In this document: piece after piece, positions 56,661 to 64,000 of the stretch
Layout: every line of letters begins with the position of its first letter
Position numbering within the stretch: position 1 is the stretch's first letter
DNA from: Pseudomonas furukawaii
GTDB lineage: Bacteria > Pseudomonadota > Gammaproteobacteria > Pseudomonadales > Pseudomonadaceae
Assembly: GCF_002355475.1 (NCBI RefSeq)
Contig: NZ_AP014862.1
Span: forward strand, 6,076,001 to 6,140,000
Direction: 5' to 3'
DNA: 64,000 nt
Position numbers and translations under genes: made by a program
Notes under the pieces: generated by a model
The model's input: the letters and a program-made list of their open reading frames with translations, nothing else
What the model was told of the DNA's origin: nothing
The model's database searches: none

Positions 56661-58841
56661 ATGCATGACGATCTCTCCCTTCTCCTGAACTCCCTGAACG
56701 ATGCCCAGCGCCAGGCCGTGGCCGCGCCGCTGGGCCGTCAACTGGTCCTCGCCGGCGCCGGCTCGGGCAAAACCCGCGTACTGGTGCACCGTATCGCCTG
56801 GCTGATCCAGGTGGAGCAGGCCTCGCCCCACTCGATCCTCTCGGTGACCTTCACCAACAAGGCCGCCGCCGAGATGCGCCAGCGCATCGAGCAACTGCTG
56901 GGCATCAACCCGGCGGGCATGTGGGTCGGCACCTTCCACGGCCTGGCCCACCGCCTGCTTCGCGCCCACTGGCAGGAAGCGGGGCTGGCCGAGAATTTCC
57001 AGATCCTCGACAGCGACGACCAGCAGCGGCTGGTCAAGCGGGTGATCCGCGACCTCGGCCTCGACGAGCAGCGCTGGCCGGCGCGCCAGGCCCAGTGGTT
57101 CATCAACGGGCAGAAGGACGAGGGCATCCGCCCGCAACACATCCAGGCCGGCGGCGACCTCTTCCTCGGCACCATGCTGAAGATCTACGAGGCCTACGAA
57201 GCGGCCTGTGCGCGCACCGGGGTGATCGACTTCTCCGAACTGCTGCTGCGCGCCCTGGACCTCTGGCGCGACCGCCCGAGCCTGCTGGAGCACTACCAGC
57301 GGCGTTTCCGCCATGTGCTGGTGGACGAGTTCCAGGACACCAACGCCGTGCAGTACGCCTGGCTGCGCCTGCTGGCGCGGGGCGGCGAGAGCCTGATGGT
57401 GGTGGGTGACGACGACCAGTCCATCTATGGCTGGCGCGGAGCGCGGATCGAGAACATCCAGCAGTTCTCCAGCGACTTCGCCAATGCCGAGACCATCCGC
57501 CTGGAGCAGAACTACCGCTCCACCGCCAGCATCCTCAAGGCCGCCAACGCCCTGATCGCCAATAACCAGGGTCGCCTCGGCAAGGAGCTCTGGACCGACG
57601 GCGACGACGGCGAGCCCATCGGCCTCTATGCCGCCTACAACGAGCACGATGAAGCCCGCTACGTGGTGGAAAGCATCGAGAGCGCGCTGAAGGACGGCAT
57701 GACCCGCAGCGAGATCGCCATCCTCTACCGTTCCAACGCCCAGTCACGGGTGCTGGAAGAGGCGCTCCTGCGGGAGAAGATTCCCTACCGCATCTATGGC
57801 GGCCAGCGCTTCTTCGAGCGCGCCGAGATCAAGAACGCCATGGCCTACCTGCGCCTGCTGGAGGGCCGCGGCAACGACGCCGCCCTGGAGCGGGTGATCA
57901 ATGTGCCGCCCCGGGGCATCGGCGAGAAGACCGTCGAGAGCATCCGCGAGTTCGCCCGTGTCCATCAGGTTTCCATGTGGGAAGCCATGGCCCTGATGAT
58001 CGCCAACAAGGCCCTGGCTGGCCGCGCCTCCAGCGCCCTGGCGGCCTTCATGGAGCTGATCGAGAACCTCGCCGCCAAGGTGCTGGACATGCCCCTGCAC
58101 CTGATGACCCAGACCGTCGTCGAGCAAAGCGGCCTGGTGGCCTACCACAAGGACGAGAAGGGCGAGAAAGGCCAGGCCCGGGTGGAAAACCTGGAAGAAC
58201 TGGTCAGCGCCGCACGCGCCTTCGAGAACGAGGAGCCCGAGGACGACCTCACGCCCCTGCAGGCCTTCCTCAGCCACGCCTCCCTGGAGGCCGGCGAAAC
58301 CCAGGCCGATGTCTTCGAGGACAGCGTGCAGCTGATGACCCTGCACAGCGCCAAGGGCCTGGAGTTCCCCCTGGTATTCCTGGTGGGCATGGAAGAAGGC
58401 CTGTTCCCCCACAAGATGAGCATGGAGGAGCCCGGACGCCTGGAGGAAGAGCGCCGGCTGGCCTACGTGGGCGTGACCCGCGCCATGCAGCGCCTGGTGC
58501 TGACCTACGCGGAAACCCGTCGCCTCTATGGCAGCGAGACCTACAACAAGGTCTCGCGCTTCGTTCGCGAAGTGCCGCCGCAACTGATCCGCGAAGTCAG
58601 GCTGAACAACAGCATCAGCCGCCCCATGGGCGCCGGTAGCCGCCACGGCTCCATCTTCGACGGCGCCGGCGTGCCGGAAACTCCCTTCAGCCTCGGCCAG
58701 CGGGTGCAGCATGCGCTGTTCGGCGAAGGCACCATCCTCAACTTCGAAGGCGCCGGCGCCCAGGCCCGGGTGCAGGTGAAGTTCGAGAGCGAAGGCAGCA
58801 AGTGGCTGATGCTGGCCTACGCCAAGCTGCAGCCGCTCTGA
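56661..58841 (+). CDS. uvrD: DNA helicase II UvrD
   Basis: A 726-residue superfamily 1A helicase. Motif I is LAGAGSGKT (residues 30-38), motif Ia region TFTNKAAAEMRQRI, motif II VDEFQDTN, motif III VVGDDDQSIYGWRGA, motif IV LEQNYRS, motif V VQLMTLHSAKGLEFP, motif VI RLAYVGVTRAM. The C-terminal Tudor-like tail (GQRVQHALFGEGTILNFEG) binds RNA polymerase. It unwinds DNA in mismatch and nucleotide-excision repair. A -10 TAGAAT ends only six bases before the ATG, with TTTGCC 18 bases upstream of it, so the transcript may be nearly leaderless. No clear LexA box was seen. Confidence 0.95.
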   Translation: MHDDLSLLLNSLNDAQRQAVAAPLGRQLVLAGAGSGKTRVLVHRIAWLIQVEQASPHSILSVTFTNKAAAEMRQRIEQLLGINPAGMWVGTFHGLAHRLLRAHWQEAGLAENFQILDSDDQQRLVKRVIRDLGLDEQRWPARQAQWFINGQKDEGIRPQHIQAGGDLFLGTMLKIYEAYEAACARTGVIDFSELLLRALDLWRDRPSLLEHYQRRFRHVLVDEFQDTNAVQYAWLRLLARGGESLMVVGDDDQSIYGWRGARIENIQQFSSDFANAETIRLEQNYRSTASILKAANALIANNQGRLGKELWTDGDDGEPIGLYAAYNEHDEARYVVESIESALKDGMTRSEIAILYRSNAQSRVLEEALLREKIPYRIYGGQRFFERAEIKNAMAYLRLLEGRGNDAALERVINVPPRGIGEKTVESIREFARVHQVSMWEAMALMIANKALAGRASSALAAFMELIENLAAKVLDMPLHLMTQTVVEQSGLVAYHKDEKGEKGQARVENLEELVSAARAFENEEPEDDLTPLQAFLSHASLEAGETQADVFEDSVQLMTLHSAKGLEFPLVFLVGMEEGLFPHKMSMEEPGRLEEERRLAYVGVTRAMQRLVLTYAETRRLYGSETYNKVSRFVREVPPQLIREVRLNNSISRPMGAGSRHGSIFDGAGVPETPFSLGQRVQHALFGEGTILNFEGAGAQARVQVKFESEGSKWLMLAYAKLQPL

Positions 58842-59510
58842 ACGGGTTTCCGCGCGCGCGATCCGGCTCGCAGGCCTGACGTGATCCGGGCGGGCGGTCC
58901 TGCGGGCGCGCAAATTTCCCAAGGAAATAAGCCTGCGCCCGGTGCTCACCAAACCGCCTAATCCGGGCGACCAGTTGCCTCGCTGTGATATTGCCCAGCG
59001 ACCATACTTCGCGCTGAGCGAGCAGGGCCTGCGCTCCCGGTCTTCCCTGGCAGTAATGCTCCCCATGAAACAACCCGTCAGCCGGTGCTGGCGGGAACGA
59101 TCTGGTGTGCCTGTCGTACAGCCATCAGCCCATGGGGACGGGCGATCCGAGGGCGCAGTCGCTTCATCCTTGCCGGGCCTGATGTACCGGGTAAGGCACC
59201 GGCTTCTCGATGTAGATGCAGTGCAGTAGCAGCGCTTGCGCTGTGGAAGCCATTTCCGCAGTTGCATGAACGAGCAGAAGACGTTCCGTGATCATCCACG
59301 CCGGTTCGATGCAGGCATTTGACATCGGAGTGACTCGACGAAGCTTGATTTCGGCTGTCGCGTTCAGGGTATCGGTGAATCGGCTCCCATCCGACGGACA
59401 GAGCGGCAAGGTCAGGCAACCGCCGCCCTCCCTGCCCTCGCAGGGACACACCCAAGAAGAATTGTGCCTCCGTCCACATGACAACCGAACACGCGCTCAG
59501 GAAGACAGCC
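58842..59510. other. Long intergenic region, no supported gene
   Basis: About 670 bases between uvrD and the broken usp gene. The GC content dips in places and short frames occur on both strands. None has a ribosome site plus recognisable composition. The best candidate is a 53-codon minus-strand frame at 59164-59325 without Shine-Dalgarno. It must carry the usp promoter. The size and lack of conservation cues are compatible with decayed sequence. Confidence 0.5.
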
Positions 59511-60436
59511 ATGCATACCATCCGCAGCATCCTGGTGGTAGTGGATCCTCGACAGCCTGAAACCCTGGTCCTGAACCGGGCCCGAATGATCGCCAACGCG
59601 ACCCAGTCGCACCTGCACCTGCTGGTTTGCGACAAGCGCCCCGACCTTCACTCCCACCTCGAGGAACTGGGAGGTGCCCTGGAAAAGGAGGGCTTCAGTG
59701 TCAGCGCCCAACAGGCCTGGCACCACAGCCCACACCAGACCATCATCGCGGTGCAGCAGGCGAAGGACTGCGGCCTGGTGATCAAGCAGCACCGGCCCGA
59801 TAACCCCATCATGAAGTCGATCCTCACCCCGGAGGATTGGAAACTGCTGCGCTACTGCCCGAGCCCGGTGCTGATGGTGAAAACCGCCGCGCCATGGAGC
59901 AGTGGCACCATTCTCGCCGCCGTGGACGTGGGCAACAGTGATATCGAACACCGCGTCCTGCAGGCCGGCATCGTCAGCCACGGCTACGACATCGCCAAGC
60001 TGACCGGCGGCACGCTGCATATGATGAGCGCCCATCCCTACCCCATGTACTCGGCGCCGGACCCGGTGTTCCAGCGCAAGGAGAGCATCCAGGGTTTCTA
60101 CAGCGAGCAATGCCGGAACCTGCAAAAGGAGTTCGGCATCGACGACGACCACCTGCATATCGAAGAAGGTGCGCCGATATCCTGATTCCGCAGACGGCCC
60201 ACAAGCTCAATGCCGCGCTGACGGTGATCGGCAGCGTGGCCCGTACCGGGCTGACCGGCGCCCTGGTCGGCAACACCGCCGAGATGGTGCTCGACGCCCT
60301 GGAAAGCGACGTCCTGGTGCTCAAGCCGGACGACATCATCACCCACCTGGAGGAACTGGCCGCCCCGTCGCAAGGCCCCGAGGAGCAGGCCACGCTGACC
60401 ACCTGGCCCTACAACCACCATCACCATCGGTTCTAG
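59511..60436 (+). pseudogene. Universal stress protein (tandem Usp), frameshifted
   Basis: Reading starts MHTIRSILVVVDP at 59511 with AGGAA upstream and gives one full Usp domain and most of a second. It hits a stop at 60183-60185. The missing end continues without a gap in the next frame from 60176 (DILIPQTAHKLNAALTVIGS, then GNTAEMVLDALESDVLVLKPDD) to a stop at 60436. This includes the family's final G-N-T-A-E and ATP-loop region. One base (a G near 60171-60177) appears lost. A sequencing error or real inactivation cannot be told apart here. The intact protein would be about 308 residues, a UspE-like tandem stress protein. Confidence 0.82.
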
Positions 60437-60534
60437 CGCCGGGCGGCGGGCGGAGCCGCCCCCACATCCTCCGCCCGTCCGAAGCCCCGTCCACGGCGAT
60501 CGCCTTGGCCATAATGACTGGCGGAGGTACGCCC

Positions 60535-61110
60535 ATGGCCCGTTCACCCAGTGCCCAGCAGATTCTCGATTGCGCCCTGACCCTCGCCGACACCAGCGGC
60601 TGGGAGCGCCTGCACCTGTTCGACGTGGCCCGGGAACTGGACGTGGGCCTGGACGCCATCGCCCGGCACTACCGGCAGAAGGACGACCTGGTGGAAGCCT
60701 GGTTCGACCGCGCCGACCAGGCCATGCTCGTCCGTGGCAAGGCCGCCGACCTGCCCGCCCTCACCCCGGAGAAGCGCCTGGAGGAACTCCTGATGGCCTG
60801 GCTCGGCGCCCTTGCCCACCATCGCTCGGTGACCGGGCAGATGCTCCTCTACAAACTCGAGCCCGGCCATGTCCACCTGCAGGTGCAGGGCCTGCTGCGG
60901 GTCAGCCGCACCGTGCAGTGGTGGCGCGAGGCGGCGCAACGGGAAACCCTGCACCTCTGCCGCATCGTCGAGGAGAGCCTGCTCACCGGCGCCTACCTGC
61001 GCACCTTCGTCCACTGGCTGCGCCACCCCCTGGACGATGACGCCGACCTGCGCGCGCTGCTGCGCCGGCAATTGCGCTGCGGGCCACTGACGGTCCTACT
61101 GCGCAAGTGA
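60535..61110 (+). CDS. TetR-family regulator
   Basis: A 191-residue TetR-like protein. The helix-turn-helix (about 10-55) has SAQQILDCALTLADTSGW, then LFDVARELDVGLDAIARHYRQKDDLVEAWFDRAD; the tail is a helical ligand-binding domain. GGAGG seven bases before the ATG at 60535 fixes the start, and the longer upstream frame overlaps the usp end. The target is unknown; the neighbours are a stress protein and a Tim44-domain protein. Confidence 0.87.
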   Translation: MARSPSAQQILDCALTLADTSGWERLHLFDVARELDVGLDAIARHYRQKDDLVEAWFDRADQAMLVRGKAADLPALTPEKRLEELLMAWLGALAHHRSVTGQMLLYKLEPGHVHLQVQGLLRVSRTVQWWREAAQRETLHLCRIVEESLLTGAYLRTFVHWLRHPLDDDADLRALLRRQLRCGPLTVLLRK

Positions 61111-61234
61111 CTAGCAAGGGTGGAAAGGTCCTTTGTCGCTGTCCGACAAAATCCCGAAACACTCTGCCCCTAGCCAGCGCGCCGGGGACTGTGCAGCATG
61201 GCGCGCGTGGATTCATAACCAAGAGAAGCCCCTG

Positions 61235-62095
61235 ATGCGCCGATTTCTCAGTATTGCCCTGGCCCTTTGCGTCGGCCTGTCGCTGAGCCTGGATGTCAAC
61301 GCCGCCAAGCGACTGGGCGGCGGCAAGTCCTTTGGCAACGCACCGACCCACCAGACCCGCCAGGCACAGCCTGCCCAACAAGCCCCCAACGCCACTGCCG
61401 CCGCTCCGGCTGCCGGCAAGGCCGCTGCCGCCAGCGGTGCCTCCCGCTGGCTCGGCCCGCTGGCCGGCATCGCCGCCGGTGGCCTGCTCGCTTCCATGTT
61501 CATGGGTGACGGCTTCGATGGGATGCAGATCTTCGACTTCCTGATCATCGGCCTGATCGCCTTCCTGATCTTCCGCTTCCTGGCCGCCCGCAAGCGGGCC
61601 CAGCAGCAGGGCCAGCCGGCCGTGGCCGGTCACGCGCCCTTCCAGCGCGAAATGCCGCAGATGCCGCAGCAGCCGTCCATCTTCGGTGGCGCCTCCGCCG
61701 CCGCGACCCAGCCGGCCTTCAACGCCCCCAGCTGGTTCAACGAGCAGCGCTTCCTGGACGCCGGCCGCGAGCACTTCCTGGCCCTGCAGCAGCACTGGGA
61801 CGCAGGCGAGATGGACAAGATCGCCGAGTTCTTCACCCCGCAGATGGTCAACTTCCTCAAGGAAGAGCGCGCCAGCCTGGGTGACGCCTACCAGTCCACC
61901 TACATCGACAACCTCCAGGTGCAGCTGGACGGCATCGACGAGCTGGCCGACAAGACCGTCGCCACCCTCACCTTCACCGGCGTCTCCAAGACCTCCCGCT
62001 TCGACCAGGGCGAGGCCTTCAGCGAAAGCTGGCGCATGGAGCGCGCCAACGGCGAGGACCAGCCCTGGCTGGTGGCGGGCATCCGCCAGAACTGA
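61235..62095 (+). CDS. Tim44-like domain membrane protein
   Basis: A 286-residue protein. The signal/anchor is about residues 1-23, followed by a Gly/Ala/Gln-rich low-complexity segment (about 25-75). Two hydrophobic stretches follow, LAGIAAGGLLASMFMG and FDFLIIGLIAFLIFRFLAA, and the C-terminal Tim44/MRPL45-like domain spans about 160-286 (FLALQQHWDAGEMDKIAEFFTPQM). Bacterial members are inner-membrane proteins of unknown role. The start at 61235 is set by the signal peptide; the Shine-Dalgarno is weak. Confidence 0.85.
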   Translation: MRRFLSIALALCVGLSLSLDVNAAKRLGGGKSFGNAPTHQTRQAQPAQQAPNATAAAPAAGKAAAASGASRWLGPLAGIAAGGLLASMFMGDGFDGMQIFDFLIIGLIAFLIFRFLAARKRAQQQGQPAVAGHAPFQREMPQMPQQPSIFGGASAAATQPAFNAPSWFNEQRFLDAGREHFLALQQHWDAGEMDKIAEFFTPQMVNFLKEERASLGDAYQSTYIDNLQVQLDGIDELADKTVATLTFTGVSKTSRFDQGEAFSESWRMERANGEDQPWLVAGIRQN

Positions 62096-62107
62096 TCGCC
62101 AGCGCGA

Positions 62108-62145
62108 TGAACGAACCCCGGGCCTGTCCCGGGGTTTTTCATGGG
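62108..62145 (+). terminator. Terminator after the Tim44-like gene
   Basis: CCCCGGGCC and the following GGCCTGTCCCGGGG-type arms around 62116-62135 (AACCCCGG pairs with CCGGGGTT), followed by TTTCATGG. It lies about 20 bases after the stop. Confidence 0.6.
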
Positions 62146-62172
62146 CGGGGCCAGGCGAGCGCCCGACACCCG

Positions 62173-62637
62173 CTAATGGCTGATCTCGCACACCTCGGCA
62201 TTGGGCACCAGGCGCAGGTACTCATCCATGGGCATGTGCACCAGGCTCTCGTGGTCACCGGCTTCCAGGTAGATGTCCCGTTGCCGGGTCAGTTGCGGGT
62301 CCACCAGCATGGTCATGCCGTAGGCCTCGCCCAGGGCCGGCAGGGCGCCCGGCTCGCAGTCGCGGAACAACCGGGCCAGGTCGGCTTCATGGGTGAGTTG
62401 CCAGATCCGTGCGTCCTTGCGCACCTTGCCCATGTCCAGGTGACGGCTGGCGGGCAGCACCGCCATGAGGAAATGCCCGTGGCGATCGTCGAGGATCACC
62501 GGTTTGGCCAGGCGTTCGGCGGGTACATGGGCGACCCGGGCGGTTTCCAGGCTGCTGGACGAGTGCGGATGCGGCACCAGGTCGAACCGGGCATGGGCAC
62601 GCTCCAGGCTGTGCTGCAGGGTAGCGGCCATTCGCAT
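62173..62637 (-). CDS. YbaK/ProX-type aminoacyl-tRNA deacylase
   Basis: A 154-residue editing-domain protein (YbaK/prolyl-tRNA synthetase-associated). Conserved segments are KPVILDDRHGHFLMAVLPASRHLD, with the catalytic-type Lys near its start, then DCEPGALPALGEAYGM and MPMDEYLRLV. It would hydrolyse mischarged tRNA; here the form resembles deacylases fused or related to proline/cysteine editing. AGGAGG upstream fixes the start at 62637. It is divergent from the SMI1-like gene. Confidence 0.82.
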   Translation of the reverse strand: MRMAATLQHSLERAHARFDLVPHPHSSSSLETARVAHVPAERLAKPVILDDRHGHFLMAVLPASRHLDMGKVRKDARIWQLTHEADLARLFRDCEPGALPALGEAYGMTMLVDPQLTRQRDIYLEAGDHESLVHMPMDEYLRLVPNAEVCEISH

Positions 62638-62853
62638 GTTGCACCTCCTGTCGATTTCCAGGGTTGGACGACATCGGTGCTCCAAGTCTAGCCAGCCAGC
62701 CCAGCGGTACAGGAGCGCTTGGTACTGAACGCGCCCATGGATAGCAGCCGCCGTTCTAAGCCGGCCCACCGCGCCCGGCTCGATCATCGCCTGGAATCAC
62801 AAGCCGCCCCGTCTACTGTATAAAGCGCATCCCAATGCATGAGGGTCCCCGCC

Positions 62854-63264
62854 ATGGAAGAAGTCATCGAACAGCTGCGAGAACTCAACGAACCGGTGCC
62901 TGTGCCCCTGGAGCTGCCGGACGAGGAGCTGCTGGTGGAAATCGAGGAGCAGCTCCTGATCAACCTGCCCTTCGAGTTGCGGGAGTTCCTCCTCAAGGTG
63001 AGCGATGTGGTCTACGGCCGCCTGGAGCCGGTGACCGCCACCGACCCGCAATCCCACACCTACCTGCCGGAAGTGGCCGCCGTGGCCTGGGACCTGGGCG
63101 TGCCCCGCGATCTCGTACCGCTCTGCCAGGACGGCCGCAACTACTACGTGGTGGATGGCGAGGGCGAAGTGCTGCTCTGGGATGGCGACGAGGGCGAGCT
63201 CACCGACGAGAGCTGGGACTCGGTGTGGCACTGGGCGCGAGACGTGTGGCTGGCGGCTGACTGA
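62854..63264 (+). CDS. SMI1/KNR4-like protein
   Basis: A 136-residue acidic protein. The fold cues of the SMI1/KNR4 (SUKH) superfamily are VEIEEQLLINLPFELREFLLKVSD near the N-terminus, then YLPEVAAVAWDLGVPRDLVPL and GDEGELTDESW. SUKH proteins often act as immunity proteins against toxins, but there is no toxin gene here. Single chromosomal members of this type are common in Pseudomonas and of unknown role. I used MEEVIEQLREL as the start; an in-frame ATG at 62839 adds five residues. Confidence 0.78.
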   Translation: MEEVIEQLRELNEPVPVPLELPDEELLVEIEEQLLINLPFELREFLLKVSDVVYGRLEPVTATDPQSHTYLPEVAAVAWDLGVPRDLVPLCQDGRNYYVVDGEGEVLLWDGDEGELTDESWDSVWHWARDVWLAAD

Positions 63265-63291
63265 AATCGACCGCCACCCACCCGCCGGCGC

Positions 63292-64000
63292 TCAGCGATG
63301 GTGATCCTGGCTCTGTTCCAGCGTCTCCATCAGCGCGATCTGCATCCGTGAATGCACACGGATCAGCCAGCGCCAGAGCAGCGCGCTGACCCCCGCCGCC
63401 AGCAGGGCGATCAGCACCAGCAGCTCCAGCGTCGGCAGGATGCTCGCCGATAGCGCCATCAGCAGCAGCATGATGCCCAGCAGCGAGAGCAGCGGGATCA
63501 GCTCGGCGATCACCTTGCGCACCCGCTCGGTATGGCGCCCGGCCTTGTCCGGGCTCACGCCCATCTCCGCCAGCAGCATCGAGAGCGCCTTGAGCTTGCG
63601 GTAGGCGGCGATCAGGAAGGGCAGCGAGAGCAGCAGCGCGCCGCCCCAGATCAGCGCCTTCTGCTGGTTGGGCGAGCTCACCCAGTCGCTCAGGTACTCG
63701 GCCAGGGTGCCGGCGAACCAGGCACTGCCGAGGAAGATCGCCACCACCAGCGCCAGGTTCACCATCACCTGCAGCAGGATCTTGCGGATCATCTTCGCCA
63801 GCACAGCGCCCTGGCCCTGGGGCTGGATGCTGCGCAGCCACTCGCCGTAATAACCGAACACGCGCGCCAGCGGTCGTGGCATCAGTCGCGCCAGCCGGAT
63901 CGACAGCGGGTCGGCGGCGCGGATCAGGTAAGGCGTCAGCAGGGTGGTGATGGCCGACACGGCCACCGCCACCGGGTAGAGGAAGTCGCTGGTGACCTGC
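63292..64000 (-). CDS. Cation:proton antiporter family membrane protein, C-terminal part
   Basis: Partial: the reading frame is open to the window edge. The visible 236 residues begin VTSDFLYPVAVAVSAITTLLTPYLIRAADPL, typical of the last helices of CPA2/KefB-type Na+(K+)/H+ exchangers. An amphipathic linker follows, then additional helices (IWGGALLLSLPFLIAAYR, LLSLLGIMLLLMALSASI, LLVLIALLAAGVSALLWRWL) and a His-rich tail QSQDHHR. The extra C-terminal helices are unusual for Kef proteins, which normally end in a cytosolic RCK domain. Confidence 0.7.
   Translation of the reverse strand, partial: QVTSDFLYPVAVAVSAITTLLTPYLIRAADPLSIRLARLMPRPLARVFGYYGEWLRSIQPQGQGAVLAKMIRKILLQVMVNLALVVAIFLGSAWFAGTLAEYLSDWVSSPNQQKALIWGGALLLSLPFLIAAYRKLKALSMLLAEMGVSPDKAGRHTERVRKVIAELIPLLSLLGIMLLLMALSASILPTLELLVLIALLAAGVSALLWRWLIRVHSRMQIALMETLEQSQDHHR

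Noticed and set aside
58942-59229. 95-codon plus-strand frame after uvrD
   Set aside because: No Shine-Dalgarno and composition not like a protein of this genome.
59164-59325. 53-codon minus-strand frame (MSNACIEPAWMITERLLL...) between uvrD and the usp gene
   Set aside because: No ribosome site, no recognised family, and it lies in a region with no other coding signal. Possible but not supportable.
60169-60534. Upstream extension of the TetR frame through the usp 3' end
   Set aside because: GGAGG seven bases before the ATG at 60535 marks the real start; the extension reads usp sequence in a wrong frame.
62854-63264. Toxin-immunity role for the SMI1/KNR4-like protein
   Set aside because: No polymorphic toxin or other immunity gene is adjacent, so there is no contextual support.

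Overview
The window is chromosomal DNA of a high-GC gammaproteobacterium, almost certainly a Pseudomonas. The gene order ubiC-ubiA / phoB-phoR / pstSCAB-phoU, then purEK, aspA, the two-subunit pyruvate carboxylase with its LysR regulator, a second zwf with an RpiR regulator, trhP, a GGDEF/EAL protein and uvrD follows the order I know from Pseudomonas aeruginosa, with accessory genes inserted between the blocks. No rRNA, tRNA, CRISPR array, complete insertion sequence or prophage was seen.

Layout. 1-5300: end of ubiC, ubiA, a small secreted repeat protein, phoB-phoR and a CNNM/CBS (CorC-like) membrane protein. 5300-14700: an M23 peptidase, a response regulator with a degenerate PilZ-like tail, and the phosphate regulon pstS, pstC, pstA, pstB, phoU on the minus strand. 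Pho-box-like sites lie upstream of phoB, pstC and pstS, so PhoB/PhoR and the transporter/PhoU that control it sit together. 14700-28400: an MFS transporter, an acyl-CoA thioesterase, a four-gene tightly overlapping ABC efflux operon (adaptor, ATPase, two FtsX-type permeases), a divergent TRAP transporter, a hexose-phosphate mutarotase, small envelope proteins and purE-purK. 28400-39500: a LysR regulator divergent from aspA, a BRO-N antirepressor-like gene with a structured leader, a MocR regulator divergent from paiB-like and GNAT genes, an AgcS amino-acid symporter with an Xre-type regulator, and an asparaginase. Together with aspA, the symporter and asparaginase suggest amino-acid/amide nitrogen use.

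39500-49400: oadA/pycA pyruvate carboxylase with its divergent LysR regulator, a thioredoxin-fold protein, and an amino-acid-type ABC importer whose operon ends in an FAD amine/amino-acid oxidase and which is divergent from an IclR regulator. A 275-bp internally deleted insertion element sits exactly at the iclR stop codon. 49400-64000: the RpiR/zwf pair with a 15-bp HexR-type palindrome, trhP, a large c-di-GMP enzyme, uvrD, a universal stress protein gene broken by a one-base frameshift, a TetR regulator, a Tim44-domain protein, a YbaK-type deacylase, an SMI1/KNR4-type protein and the C-terminal part of a cation/proton antiporter.

The most interesting signal is at 31481-31735 (minus strand). 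A multi-helix RNA fold precedes a 20-codon leader ORF translationally coupled to the BRO-N gene. One strand of its closing helix can instead pair with the leader's Shine-Dalgarno region. This is the arrangement of the phage P1/P7 C4 antisense RNA-icd-ant switch, here apparently a chromosomal single-gene version.
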